Shown: positions 11,082-23,602, counted from the stretch's first letter. The stretch: 64,000 nucleotides of DNA from Acanthosepion pharaonis (GCA_903632075.3 CAHIKZ030004302.1:1192501-1256500), one strand, 5' to 3'. A program made the numbers and translations. The notes: generated by a model from the letters alone, not told the origin.

Positions 11082-11430
11082 CTACAATAATCCAATTGGC
11101 GTGTACCTTCAGGACGGTGGTGATAATAGCTTTCCACAATTCCCCGTCCTTTGTAGCTCTTTCAGGATTTATTCGATTTGTTGTCTCAAACTCTATTCTG
11201 ACATCCATTTACTCCAGCTATACAGTTTGTTTATGCAGTGTTTTCCCCTGCCTGTCTTACCTTCAACCTGTCTTGTGAGTACAACCTTTTTCAAGCTCTC
11301 TTCCCTAATTTTTTTGCCCTAGAAGTTTTAACAATCCATTCCTTATGTTAATTATAAGTGTCCTTTTTGTTTCTATTTTCTCTAAAACTTCACCATTACT
11401 CACATGTTCAGTCCATAGTATTCTCCACAT
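11081..11430 (-). pseudogene. LINE open reading frame 2 C-terminal fragment
   Basis: Minus-strand blocks in order are WRILWTEHVSNGEVLEKIET, a broken middle, and NRINPERATKDGELWKAII followed by TTVLKVHAN. This is the classical tail of an endonuclease/reverse-transcriptase LINE protein. It contains stops at several places and no reverse transcriptase is left. It ends against an (AT)n tract. The same family has pieces at 3340, 10300, 10830 and 56225, always on the minus strand. Confidence 0.6.
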
Positions 11431-13464
11431 ATTCAGATCTCTTCCACCTTTGTCAGATGATTGTCCGGTATTCACTGAAATATGTTATTACGTAAAAGTA
11501 CATTTTCATTGAGTTGAACTAAATTTTCCTGTTTCTTCGTACTTTGCTTAGAATTTGGAAGGCATCTTTCGTTATCCTAATATCTTCGTACTTCAGTGTC
11601 GCTTTTTCAGTGTCCTGATAAAACAATTCCCATTTAAATTAATAGATTTCTTTCACTCTAAAAATATTTATAACTATTACGGAGGTTATTTTAGTGGGTA
11701 CATGTCTTTGACAATAAATATGATAGAAAAGTATAATTTAGCTGAAAGGGCAATATAAATTTCGTTTAAACGAGGTATTTGTTTTTTGTCTTGCTGTAAG
11801 ACCTTCCGTAATCCAACGGTAAGACAGGTCTACCTAAAATTTGGCTCCCTCGAAAAATAGGAATACAGTTTCGATTCAATTCGAGTTGTACATCCCATTA
11901 AAATCAATCGTTCGATGAACTACTCTTGTAGACCTTAATTTCGTTGATTTTAAATGAAAAGTGATCTCCACTCAAAAATATGTAACGCTGCTAAATCTCA
12001 TGGCATGAATTAATTGAGCCAGCAATTTGACTGAGTGTCGAACATCCTCCAGCTCCAGATTAATCTACAGAAGGTTTTGGCGGACGACGTCTTTTAAGTG
12101 GTTATTTTGTTTTCCGCAAGGTCGTATCCAGTCTGTAGATCGCGGGTTAGAACGGTGGATGACTATTGTTGGGCAGTTTTCAGGTCGTCGAAGGAAGTGT
12201 AGAACCAGTTAAATTTTGGCAATAGTGCGGAGGTCATTAAAAACGTGTATCCAATATCTAATTACCATAAAAACAAATATGAATTATATATATATATATA
12301 TACACATTGATCCCCAAATCACCCGATCTCATAGTAAGAATACACGAAGTTCTGTTTGATATTACAAAGAATAATTTGTATTCACTTTTAGTTTGAATCG
12401 TTAAAAATGTACCTTACATTGCTGACATCGCTGCAGCATGTCAATAGATACTTATCCATTAGAAAATGTTTTTCAAGGTTTGGAACAACTGTATTTCTAG
12501 ATTTTATAAAATTAGAGTACACCAAGTTATATATGCCTGGACAGGAAATAACGAAATTTTCAAGCATCATCAACAGCAGAAATGAGAGAAATAAGAGCAC
12601 AAAGCTTATTATTCTCTTCGTATGCCCTGCGAAGATACTAACAATGGTGTGATGTGATGGACTCGGATCAGTTACAAAATTCATAATACATCAATAAACT
12701 AATATAATACATCGTTCCTGCCTTCCCTCCCGAGGCTAGTGTGATAAGTATGAGACGGGAAGATATGCTTATGACATAGATAATCATATATACGATAAGA
12801 ATGATCTTGATTAGAAGAGCAACATTCTCTAACAAGGTTCTTAAATCTGAAATGAAATTAGGTATTGCTACTATTTTAACAATGATTTTCCTCCTATACA
12901 AATCCTCTGAGAAACTCATGGTAGAGGGTTTACACGGTAAGGAGCAAAATTTGTGCGGTTATATGGAAAAGATAACGGTTAATTCCAGACTTAAACAGGT
13001 TAAAATTTTAGTGGTCGTGAAAGCATCCGCTTTGGAGTTGGTTTCAACATAATGGCAGTTCGTGGGAAAAAAACATGCTTGAGTGGAACTTAGATATCCC
13101 CAATGGAATACGAAAAAGATGATCCTGGTTTATTAAGATGTGGGTAGTATGACATGTCTTAAATTTGAATCTTAGAACTGGTTGAGCTAAGATATGTAGA
13201 TTGGCCGAGCACTTTCCATGGAAATAACAACAGAGCAATGAAAAAGATTGCGACTTAATTAAATCCATCATAAGAAATCAGGATGTACAGTTAGTTACTA
13301 ATAAGCACTAAAAATACCCTGGTGGATCAAATTTAATACAGAAAATAAGGAAATTGAACACAGAATACGCTGAGCTTGGGGTCAGTTTCACTCTACACTG
13401 CAAATTACAAGATTAAACTATTAACCTAAAAAAATCAAGTTACGTTCTTAAATAGTCTCTTTCA
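11431..13464. other. Unassigned 2-kb stretch
   Basis: Short (AT)n at 12285-12302. Frames up to 98 codons exist (for example 12388-12684 minus) but none has a recognisable domain, and several overlap one another on both strands. A segment at 12000-12240 is less AT-rich and may be an unclassified repeat. Confidence 0.5.
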
Positions 13465-13480
13465 TAAGGACGTCTCATGC

Positions 13481-13602
13481 ATGGCGCCAAACACATTTAG
13501 AAATATCTTCGCTGTCCTCTGTATACATCGGCTTTAACTGTATGGTGCCAAACCCATTTAGAAATATCTAAAGTGTCTATTGTATACATCTGCATTCTCA
13601 GA
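13481..13602. repeat. Two diverged tandem units of 61 bp
   Basis: ATGGCGCCAAACACATTTAG... at 13481 and ATGGTGCCAAACCCATTTAG... at 13542 are about 85 percent alike by eye, each continuing AAATATCT and GTATACATC. Confidence 0.8.
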
Positions 13603-13905
13603 TCAATGATTACAAATGGCATCGAGTGAATGTAGACCGTAGCTTTTAGCGATGACTATCCTCCTTTCAGAATCATGCTAGAGAATCACAAACAAATAAC
13701 CGTAGTAAATAACAGAAATCTTTTGAGGAATTTCAAGAATAGCAACAACTCAAATGAATATATATGACTCGAAGAGAATATAATGGCCTAATGAAGATAA
13801 TGATGTTGTACACGATTTAAAAACAAAAGTTTACCAAAGGAGACCTATCAATACTGGGTAGAAAAATAACAGCCCGTGGATTTGAAAAAAAAGAAATTAT
13901 TTTTC

Positions 13906-13949
<44 letters not shown>

Positions 13950-14817
13950 ATACATTTCAACAGAAAGTGTCACAAGTTATTCGTTCAATGAATGCTGAAT
14001 GTTTCCTGACGAGAAAACGGATGATATTGTGATTTGAATTTCACTTGCCATCAACATATGTACATGAGTTGGAGTAATTGGTTAAAAAAATTACAAATAC
14101 CGTAATTATTTGTGCGTAGATCACTAGGGAGTATAAGAGACATTTAAACAAAAGGAAATGAATTCCAGGGATGAAAGCTTCTTTTCACCCGATTTTGAAG
14201 CTAAGAATATAGCAGAAAATGTTGAAAAGTAAAAGAAAACAAATGAAAAAATAAGCAGGATATATTTTTTTTACTTTTGTGTGTCTTAAGGATACAAAAA
14301 CGCGATAATGACGCTTTCAAAAATAAATCGAAATATTAATTTGTTTGTTTGATTTTATATTTTGTGAAAATCTAAGGTATTTCTTTCAAAATTATTTGTG
14401 GACTCCGGAAAAGAACTGTTTAGAATCTTGAAAAGGAATGTTTATGAGATCATTTTTTTTCTGTTCTTCCGAGAAAGATTAGAATATCGTCCGCTTTGAT
14501 ACTTTCAAATTCCTTTTTTGTCTATCTTGAATTCTGTAAAAAACAATGAGTTCTAAACCAAATTATAAGACGCAGCAGTCCTTTGGTTGCATAAAACCGC
14601 GACTTATACATACAGTATTACAGTGATATAGCACTTGCTGTGTAACAGATTTATTTTTCTCTTATTTTTCAGTATATTGGATATGTGTGTGTGATTATCA
14701 TTTACGCACATCACGGTTCTATATTTCGTTATGGACGTGTTATCTGTTTGCAGGTGCAATCTAGGAATATTTACAACTGATCGATGCGAGGATCACACCC
14801 ACCAGTCAAATATCCGA
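13603..14817. other. Unassigned stretch with a (GA)n tract
   Basis: (GA)n at 13907-13945. There is no frame over 60 codons of interest and no RNA or transposon feature recognised. Confidence 0.55.
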
Positions 14818-15235
14818 TTATATTCCAAGATTATTTACATCATATAGTTGTACTTTGTCTATTTGATGTTTTAATTTTTGATTTTCTTTCATTTGGCAAA
14901 CGTTCTTTTCTGACTTGCCTGGCAGAACTGGATTACACTTGATTATATCACGTAACACGCGGCTCATAAACGTTTCAACAAATGCTACACCTTCGCACTT
15001 TCCAACATGATTTTTTCGGAAAGTCCAAGAAACAATTAAATGAAAATGGGGAATGCTGTTTGGTGGAATGTCGTGTCCACAATGCTGTAAAATTCTTAGC
15101 AAGTAATTGCGCTTGCGAAAGAGACAAAAGATATATCTTTAATGGCGGTCTGATTTGACCCATCACGTCTTTGCTGTCGCTCCCTTCAAAGATTGTTCTT
15201 ACGATAACAGGTTGAAAATCGAGCTGCGCTTCCAT
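14818..15235 (-). pseudogene. Coding-like segment of unknown family
   Basis: Two overlapping minus frames, 14975-15235 and 14818-15102, would join with one frameshift near 15090 into about 135 residues of mixed, non-repetitive composition (blocks such as IFEGSDSKDVMGQI, ILQHCGHDIPP and WTFRKNHVGKCEGVAFVETF). This is less biased than chance frames nearby, with several His and Cys. I do not recognise a domain. It may be a transposon remnant or a degraded exon; there is no clear splice context. Confidence 0.3.
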
Positions 15236-15399
15236 AATCTGTGCGACATGGCTCTGTTAAACTATTCTGTTAATATCCGTCAGAGAATGGCATTTTGCTT
15301 TGTTCTTCTTTCACGTTTACCTTCTGCTAAAATCAAATTACACACATGTATACGATATCGTAATCTTATGTACACAGACAACATTCACCCATACTCACA

Positions 15400-15431
15400 A
15401 ACACACACGCAGGCGCGCACACACACAGGCA

Positions 15432-15478
<47 letters not shown>
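15400..15478. repeat. (CA)n then (AT)n microsatellite
   Basis: Imperfect CA run with CAGG/CACG interruptions, followed by 42 bp of AT. Confidence 0.9.
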
Positions 15479-15480
<2 letters not shown>

Positions 15481-15585
15481 TAAAGACATATTTTATGTTT
15501 AACGTTGTTATTTTTATAGATACAAGTATTTAAGCAAATGCTCTGTTTATGATAAACAGTATTAAATAACATTTACCGGCCTGAA

Positions 15586-16193
15586 TGTCCGAGAAATTTT
15601 CATAGAAAATTTTCGTTCTTTGACAGGATCCCATTTTCTACTGGCCAGAGTGAGAGCCTATAGCTTGTTGCCACGAATAGGCAGGAAGATTCTATTGGCT
15701 AGCATGAGAGCCAACAGCTGACTGACACGAATGTTAACTAGCATGCTAGCATGCAAAAAATCGATAGCTGCATTCGTCACAAGTGGGAAAAATGTAAATC
15801 TGCATGGCACTTTACTCCAATTGGCTCATTCACTTGCTTGAACTCAACGTTGATTCTAATTCCGCAGAACTGGATTGGGTGTGAAAAATTATTTCTTGTT
15901 AACATTCTTTTTTCATTCGGTTTTTCCAGTGTCGAGTCCTTTTTTAAAGCTGATCGTTTTGTGTTCATTTTGTTTAGTTCTTTTTTCGTAACAGATTTAA
16001 TTTTTAATATAGAACTTAGAAAAAATTCGCAGTGTGAGATAGGCAAGAAGTAAGGCATGTAGCAACATCAGCACGGCAAAGGGCACTCCTTTAAAGGAAG
16101 GGCAAACACTATTTTAAGTCAAGTGAAAGCGATTGCTGTATGAGTCATACGATTTTTGGATCAAGCATGGGCAACGCCGGGCCATGCTTCTAG
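15586..16193 (+). mobile_element. Probable non-autonomous Helitron
   Basis: The 3' end is characteristic: a hairpin made of AGCATGG (16164-16170) and CCATGCT (16182-16188) around a GC-rich loop (GCAACGCCGGG), then TCTAG ending at 16193 before a T. Helitrons end in CTRR with a hairpin just inside and insert between A and T. The 5' end is uncertain: TCCGAGAAATTTTCATAG at 15586 begins with the expected TC, but the base before it is G, not A. The interior has two diverged 55-bp tandem units (about 15637-15690 and 15692-15745) and a 100-codon frame of unknown nature. No Rep/helicase is present. Confidence 0.5.
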
Positions 16194-17346
16194 TATATAA
16201 TAATATTATATATTAGTGGTTGGGTGTGCCTGGATCATGTAATCAAATCTACGAACTGCCTGTTTGTTTTTAGAAAGGTATTATAATCAGTAATGATATT
16301 TTAGGTAAAGCTTTCAATTAAATTGATTTTTGAGCATCCACCTTGTGATGAGTTAATGGGCTAGAGATATTATACATTTTAAAATGAAAATGAAATAGTC
16401 GGAGGCTTTTTCTTCCTATAGTTTAAATCGATGAAATCCTGAAGGTATGACATCCCATATTTATTAACACACTGTATGTGTATTCGCACAGTCATTTTTT
16501 TCCGTCAATAATTTTGTGATTGTGGCTGGTGCTTGTTCAATACAAGTTTGTTGGAGTTATTATATAAAGAAAATATCTGTTGAATATTTCAGTTGTTGTT
16601 ATGAATGATAAATAATTTGGTAACTTTGTGGGATGCATCCAAATATTATTAAGGGGTTTTAATGTTCTCTTTCAATAATAAAATATTAGCCACGATGCAT
16701 ATATGAATCAAATCTGATTTTAAAATGACTAATTACAATGATTTTTAATGACTAACATTCTCATTATTTTTAACAATCATAACAATAACGAATCTCATGA
16801 TTTTCAGTAAACATTTTTCCTCAAAATGCATTTGGTTTGGATTTAACGCTATTTTTGAGCTAATTTATCGTGATATTTGTCTAAAATAAATTGCTATTTT
16901 TTGCCATTAGAATTTTGAGGCCTTTTCTGGGTTTTGACTAATATTTTACCCAGAGCCATGTGAATAATCATTAAAATATATATATAATAACCAAAGAAAA
17001 GCAATTTTCTTCAAACTGGCTTCTTTCTCGTTTCTTAATCAGGTTTCACATCCCTGGAATATCCTCATAAATACATAAATTGGGAAAAATGCCTGAAAAC
17101 ATATTCAAAGGTTTCATGCATTTCAAAGAATGGAAAGCAATATATATTCCGTAGATGGCTCCTAAAAACTTGATCTATACCTCCGACACCTACTGTACAC
17201 ATACACACACACATACACGCACAGATATATATATCCTTAAAACTTGCTTGTGATATGGAACAGATTGAAATCTTCTTTTCTAAAAATTAAATAACTTAAC
17301 CTGATATTAACATCAGATTTGTAGGGATGATTTATTTTCCTCACTG
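16194..17346. other. AT-rich stretch, nothing recognised
   Basis: No gene, RNA or repeat family seen. Short (CA)n near 17199-17222. Confidence 0.6.
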
Positions 17347-17645
17347 GATACTGTTGGGGCGCTCCCACCTTCTAACTAGTAATGGACTGGTCCCTCTTAT
17401 ATAACTCAGCTCTGGAGAGAGAGTGACAGAGCATCAGAGAGAGAGTCAGCAGTCCATATAAGCTTACCCGGTACATACCGTTGGACTATAGACTTTGGAT
17501 ATTGTTTCGTACTAACCAACCTTCGTTCTACTAATCACTCTATTGTTAATTGCTTTTATGAATATACCAGTATTTTCCTCTACAACTGTGTTTGTCTTGA
17601 TTCATACACCGACACGCGGGAAACTCACAACATTTCAACAGATAC
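17347..17645 (+). mobile_element. Solo LTR with 5-bp target-site duplication
   Basis: The LTR runs from 17352 to 17640 (289 bp), beginning TGTTG and ending CAACA, a perfect inverted end. It is flanked on both sides by GATAC (17347-17351 and 17641-17645), the direct duplication made on insertion. A TATATAA box is at 17398-17404, as expected for the promoter region of an LTR. No internal sequence is present, so it arose by recombination between two LTRs. The TGTTG/CAACA ends and 5-bp duplication fit a Ty3/gypsy element, but the LTR differs from the one at 24633. An (AT)n tract follows 10 bp later. Confidence 0.88.
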
Positions 17646-17651
17646 ACCTAT

Positions 17652-17655
<4 letters not shown>

Positions 17656-17709
<54 letters not shown>
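17656..17709. repeat. (AT)n microsatellite
   Basis: Uninterrupted AT run. Confidence 0.95.
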
Positions 17710-17711
<2 letters not shown>

Positions 17712-18750
17712 AGAAAAGACAGGCATACTGAATTCTAAAATCTTTTACACCCACTAAAATCAAGTGTATCAAAAATATTTTACGAATTTTAGGGGAGAAT
17801 TCCTCACACCGAAACAATGACAAAATCCACCTACCATTCAAGCACACACATTAATCGTAAGCTGATACTTGGGTTTAACCTGTATTATATCACTGGGATT
17901 TCGATATGCGCACAAATTTACGTTGAATAAATTTCATATTCCATCACTTCCAAATGTTAGGTGACCTGTAAAGAAGACTGAATAGACAAACAAGGGATCA
18001 GAAGTTTGTGCCATACACCAACTGCAAAAAGCTCTCCTGTGGGGAGTGATCATTTCGAAAGACCCTGCATACGTCACAAGTGATAAGGATACAGGAGCTA
18101 CTCTTGAATAATCTCTATGCGGTTCTATGATATGTTCGACAGGCTAGAGCCAGTTGGCGTCTGCTAATATCTGGATCCTCTTCAGCTTCCTGTAGAATGT
18201 GTTCTTCATAATAAGCATTAAAGGGAGCTCACTATTTCTCGATCCCTAGTTCATGGTGACATGCATCCTGTCTTAGCAACACGACAATAAACTGCAGCAA
18301 TGACTGCCATCGGTCTGAAATCGCAGTCTTACAGCCATTCAATCTCACGTCCATTACCATTCGCACGGCCGTATGGAAAATTCATATCGGCCTGCACACG
18401 ATATAAATACCATGCCATTGTTAAACGGAACACTTCTCAATTAAATCACTTTACAAACGATAAAGGCTGAACACAGACTCGCAACAAATATACATGAATG
18501 AAAAATGTAACCTAGTCTATATGGCAACACATCAGCATCTACCGTAATTTTTCTATAAACGTAAATCAAGAACATAGGATTTAAAAAACCTATGTCTATT
18601 TGGATTTTTGTCTTAGTTATGGTGTGAAGAAACCTCTCCCAAATTTTGTAAAAGCATTTTGACACACACTGTATATATGTGTGCACGTGTGTACGTGACA
18701 GATATACAGATATATCTGTACACATGAATAACTTTATCAATTATATAACG
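17710..18750. other. Unassigned stretch
   Basis: Bases 17940-18420 are less AT-rich and may be an unclassified repeat. I see no coding or RNA signature. Confidence 0.5.
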
Positions 18751-18751
18751 C

Positions 18752-20075
18752 GAGGGTCGTTCAAAACTTTCTAACTCTTATTCAGAAAGAACAGACATAG
18801 CTGAACAGTTTTGTTATGGCAACAATGTACCATTTCCTATAAAACGAAAAGAAACTATTTCAGATGCATTACTTAATTTCTGTGCAATTTAAGACCATAC
18901 ATATATTAAAGGTGTGCGACAAATCTAGAAAAAGAACAACAAAAACAACAGAGTTTCGGTCTGACTTAAAGTATCTACAAAAGAGAGGTAGAATATGAGG
19001 ATATGATGCAAATATTTGTTTCTATGCAGCTGTTTAGCTGTGGGCTGCCGAATTTAAACGGAGCAGGGATATCAAAGAAAATGACCGTCGATCATGTTGT
19101 ACAAAAACCACCACCACTGATGAAGAAGTCGATGTCATTGACCGTATGTCTTGGGATGACAGATGTCTTTCTACCCAGAAGATAGCTAACTTTGTATGGA
19201 TTACTTCTGGTTTAGTTATTCTTGTTTTAACTGAGATCATGGAGATGACAAAACTGTCTGCAAAATGGGTTCAAAGAATGTTTACAGCAGAGAAGCTGAA
19301 AACAGTTCACCTTTCCAGGACACTTCTGACTCGCTTTCCCCCTGACCCTGACGATTTGCACCACAGTTTAGGAACTGAAGATGCCGTCTGGGTTTGGCAC
19401 TTACGAATCTAAATCAAATATTCAAATCAAACAGCGGAAACACTCCAGTTCGCCATTCTTGAAGATTTTCAAGAAGGCAACGTCATTTGACATGGTGATG
19501 GCTTTTGCTTTTTGCGATTCAGGAAGCATTATAATGATAGAATAACTGGAAAAAATAAAAATTTAATGGACAGTACTACGCGTCAGAATTAATAAAACTA
19601 AAGGAAGCAATGAATTCCCATGAAGCTGAGGACAGGGGTAATAGTGCACCAAGATAACGCCCCTGGGAACACTGCTCATGTTGCAGTAGATGAGACAGCC
19701 AACTGTAGCTTTGTACTTCAACCTCATCTACCCTTACTTACCATGTTTACCATTTGACTCCAGTTTGCTAAACTCAAATCCCAAACACATAGTCACCATC
19801 TTGGAAAAAATGATGAGATCATATGTGCTGTGGAAGGGTTTTTGGTGGACCAGGATGCTAACTTCTTCCATGATGGGATTGCAATATTTAAGCTTCGTTG
19901 TATCACGTGCACTGATGTCAAGGAAAACTCTATTGAAAAATAGAGAAAAACTCAGCTGTTTCGCTGCATTCTGCTGTGCCATCAGAATTGGATGGTCTGT
20001 TTATTTTATACAATCTCAGTGTACATAATGAAATTAGTTTAAATACTATAGAATTTTTCCGGACGGTTGCCTCAT
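18752..20075 (+). pseudogene. Mariner transposase, decayed copy
   Basis: The element starts near AGGGTCGTTCAAAACTTTCT, a typical mariner terminal repeat. In the transposase one reads, through frameshifts, DRRSCCTKTTTTDEEVDVID, then DDRCLSTQKIANF.WITSGLV, then LTEIMEMTKLSAKWVQRM, then LLTRFPPDPDD. The first catalytic region is TEDAVWV (normally TQDETWV), the second HQDNAPGNTAHVAVDE, and the expected 'PYSPDLAPSD' block with the third aspartate is missing. The tail reads AVEGFLVDQDANFFHDGIAI. Stops and frameshifts break it in at least five places. The 3' terminal repeat is only faintly visible near 20050-20075. No target TA pair is claimed. Confidence 0.85.
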
Positions 20076-20084
20076 GGTAGTAAA

Positions 20085-21130
20085 TAATTCTATCGGAAGC
20101 AAGGTTGACAAATTGAGGAAATTGATTCATAGAGTGTTTTAATCTTTACACCTCAAGATTAAAATTAATACTAACCAAAAATAAGTAGATTTCTTAGATG
20201 TAACCTTAAACTTAACTTTAAATAATTTCCAACCCTTCTGAAAAGATAACGCTAATCACATTTATATAAATCCTAATTCCAATCATCCAGTTCCAGTTAT
20301 TAAGCATATCCTATCATCCGTTGAAGGCCGTATCAACAAGCACTCTTCTAAGAAAGAAATATTCGATACGCACAAAATTGTTCCTTACCGACAGTGACTA
20401 CAGAACTTCCGAAATTAAATATATAGAAAATTGTATTTACTCTAGCAAAAAACAAAAAACAAAGAAAAAACAATAGAGGAAGGAGAATAATTTGGTAAAA
20501 ACCTCCCTTCAAAAAATTAGTCTGTACCAAATTGGGACACAAATTCTTAAATCTAATTAACAAAGACTTTCCTACGAAGAAAAAATTAAGTCAAATCTTC
20601 AACCGCAATACCTTAAAAATTAGTTATAGCTGTTCTAGGAATCTAGATAAAATTATTAAATCACAAAACAATAGAATACTGAAACTTCATAACAATAATA
20701 AACGCAACTAAAACACAAATTCTAATACAGCCTCAAGTAAAAGAGCTATGTAATTGCAGAATCCCTTATCAATGTCCATTATAAAACAGGTGCTTAACAA
20801 AATTCATTGTGTATATATGCGATATCTCATCAAATGAGAACCTCAGTGATATTAAGTTGTATGTAGAAGACCATTTAAGAATCGGTATTACAATCACATA
20901 TGCTCCTTTACAAATGTAGGCAAACGCACTATGGCATCACTTTCGAAATATTTTTGGAAACTGAAGGAAGAATGAAAAACACATAAGGTTAAATGGAAAA
21001 TCCTAAAACAAGCCAGAACTTGCAAATCTTTGAACCAACCTTGTTTTTAATGTTTGCAAGAGAAAATATTTATTATTGAACATTTGAACAACAGCCAATT
21101 ATTAAATTAGAGATATGAAACCACCATTTT
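20085..21130 (+). pseudogene. Penelope-like element, RT end to GIY-YIG end (decayed)
   Basis: Translation through stops gives VDFLDVTLNLT (the 'FLDV' strand after the reverse-transcriptase active site), YINPNSNHPVPVIKHI with SSVEGRINKHSS next, KEIFDTHK, and near the end YFWKLKEE and VKWKILKQARTCKS, then CLQEKIFIIEH. This order matches the C-terminal half of Penelope-like proteins, ending in the 'KW.I...C..L....C.LCL.EK..I' segment of the GIY-YIG part. The endonuclease catalytic strands are no longer readable. It closely follows the mariner, and a fresher relative is at 22100-22932. Confidence 0.7.
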
Positions 21131-21550
21131 TGTAGACATATTAAGGATCTAACATTACAAACTTGCCAAATTCTTAAATCCATGACTCTAAACGTTTAAA
21201 ATTAGAACTCGCCTCCTTTGATATATTTCCTGCTCTCTTATATAACTCTTCACTAATTTTTCTTAGATTATGACTCTTAAAATGGTTTTGGCGTATATAT
21301 ATTACTAGTAATACTGTCAGATAAATTGTTTTACACCCATACTTATTCTACACCTTATACTATCCGATAGTAGGTCAAAATTAGATTATAAATATTATAT
21401 TAATATCCCATAATTTTAAATATTTTCTACTTATATTTTAATTTCTAAATCAAAATGTTTTTTTTTTAAATCAGAATAATTAATATATTCAGCATCAAGT
21501 TCAAAACCCAAGCTGATGTCAAATTTTTCGGTGGTCATATATACATACAC

Positions 21551-21601
<51 letters not shown>

Positions 21602-21773
21602 GTTCAAACACTAATATTTGTGTTTGAGTCTTTTTATATATCTATCTATATATATATATATATATATAAGGCTCAAACACTTTTATGTTATATTCTTACA
21701 CTACCCTGGACAAGGAGCTTTTCCTCGATTCTATCCTCTTGGGAATTTATATATATATATATATATATATATA
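21131..21773. other. AT-rich stretch with three (AT)n tracts
   Basis: (AT)n at 21538-21597, 21643-21669 and 21750-21773, separated by related wording (GTTCAAACACTAATATTTGTG and GGCTCAAACACTTTTATG). No gene recognised. Confidence 0.6.
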
Positions 21774-22048
21774 AGTGCGCAGGTATGCAGAAAATAGAAA
21801 AGAACACGTTGGTTGCATAATCCGGGGTTCCTTAGTATTTTTGTTTTTATTTTTATGAAGACAGTGCTCCATACAGAAGTAGAGCTTTATTATAATAATA
21901 TTTTTTTGTTTAAAATATGATTCCTTCGCTACATAAGAGTTCTCATGTTTCAAAAACGAGAGCCGAATCCATCCAAATAATTATTAAAATTAAGTTCAAT
22001 TGAGGTGTTTTAGTCCCGTTTCATCTTCAAGCGAAATTTTAGGAATAA
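21774..22048 (+). repeat. Dispersed repeat 'GTGCGCAGG' family, copy 2
   Basis: Same order of blocks as the copy at 7749-8009, starting GTGCGCAGGTATGCAGAAAAT against an (AT)n tract and ending in AAATTTTAGGAATA. This copy lacks the inverted second arm. A Penelope-like endonuclease reading frame begins about 100 bp downstream. Confidence 0.85.
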
Positions 22049-22099
22049 GCTATCTCTCGGTTTACGGGTGTTTTTAGGCATGTTCCGTTACCAAATTCG

Positions 22100-22935
22100 T
22101 TGTTGTGGGAGTGGTTACAATACTTTTCTTCGTTAAGTGGTCAGAGAATTAATTCTTATCAATAGATTCATCATCTTCTGAGAGGTTTTGCTAAGGTTGC
22201 AAATAAGGAAATATTCCGACAACACAGTAGTTTTTATAACACAGCCCTGAAAAATAGCGGATACAAAAACGCTGACATAACCTATAAAAACGATAGTACC
22301 AATAATAAGAAAAACAGGAAAAGAAAGATCATCTGGTATACCCACCACCGTACAACCAAATGATCAGCACCAAACTAGGCCATAAGTTCTTAGCTTTAAT
22401 TGAAAAGCACTATCCCACTAATAGCAAACTTAGCGACATATTTAACAAAAACACCTTACAACTGAGTTACAGTTGCACTGAAAAACTAGAAAGAATCATA
22501 AAAAGACATAAGAAAATCCTAGAAAAACACGCATACCAAAACAATAATAAAACTCATAAACTAAAATTAGATAAAAATAACGAAAAATTAAGTGATTGTA
22601 GAAACCCTAAAAACTGCCCGTTGGAAAATAAATGCCTCACAAAATCTGTGGTATACCAGTGCACTATCTCATCCATTGAGAGTCCTAGCACTGATAGGAT
22701 ATACATAGGCTCAACGAAGAATAATTTTAAAATTAGATGGAGGCAACACAAGAGCTCCTTCAACAATATTCAAAATAGAAATCAGACATCTCTATCCCAA
22801 TATTTCTGGCATCTAAAAGAAACGAATAAAACACCAAAAGTAAAATGGAAAATAGTAAATAAAACAAGAACCTGTAAAACCTGGGATGACCCATGCACTT
22901 TGTGCTTACAGGAAAAAACTACACATCATTAAATT
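22100..22935 (+). pseudogene. Penelope-like element, GIY-YIG endonuclease half, nearly intact
   Basis: The longest frame, 22360-22932, gives 190 residues. They include KLGHKFLALIEKHYPTNSKL near the start, SYSC, a zinc-like block C(RNPKN)CPLENKC at about residues 80-93, VVYQCTISS, then the GIY-YIG strand DRIYIGSTKNNFKIRWRQHK at about residues 111-130 with its catalytic Arg, FNN, and SLSQYFWHLKE, ending WDDPCTLCLQEK. Upstream, NKEIFRQHSSFYNTALKNSG and RKRKIIW (22195-22340) belong to the same protein in another frame, so one frameshift near 22340 separates them. In the family this domain nicks DNA for target-primed reverse transcription. No reverse transcriptase remains upstream. Confidence 0.8.
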
Positions 22936-23598
22936 TCTAAATAATGAAAAATTATTAAACCATAGGCAGGTTTTTTGCCGACACCAACAAACTTTCGCAT
23001 TAAATAGTTAGCATAAAAAAAATCCCATAGCTAAATAAAAGTCTCAAAAGCTTAGCCAAATCATTAAATAGGAAAAACCCTTTCTGTAGTCGTCAAAAAA
23101 CAAAAAAAAAAACAAAAACAAATTGAAATTCAGTGCAATACGATTTGTATATAAAACACCCACTTGAATAAACAAATAAATAAATAGATAATCAGAAGGA
23201 CAATAATAAAACACAATCCTCCCGACACATAACGACTTGTAGGCGCGCCATAAAAATATCCCTCACTGGGAACCAACTAAAGGGTGACCGTAAACATTAG
23301 ACTTGAAATAGATTCCGAAAAATAGTTGAAAGAAAAAGTAGCGTCTAAATTTAGCTATAATAAGTTACTCCTAAAAAAAAAAAAAAAATTATTATCCATG
23401 AAGGCAACCGAAAAAAAAGAAATATTATTCCGTTTAAAGAAAAGCAAACATAAGATTACTTGTAAGAATGTTTTTGTAATAAAATAAATCTACTCGGAAG
23501 ACCAGTATGACGCAAAAATGAAGTCATTGCATATGAGACTGAATGCAAATCGAAAGATTGATTCTCATAAGTTTCTCGTCATCTATATACACAAATTT

Positions 23599-23602
<4 letters not shown>
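22936..23602. other. Adenine-rich stretch after the Penelope-like fragment
   Basis: A-runs near 23095-23120 and 23370-23390. The first 100 bases may be the 3' untranslated part of the element. Nothing else recognised. Confidence 0.5.

Noticed and set aside
13990..14040. CTGACGAGAAAACGG near 14007, a possible third CUGACGA hammerhead
   Set aside because: The core and GAAA touch with no stem II between them, and no stem III or stem I partner was found.
22360..22932. Host GIY-YIG nuclease gene
   Set aside because: The upstream frame continues the Penelope-like protein after one frameshift and a decayed sister copy lies 1.3 kb away, so it is a retroelement.
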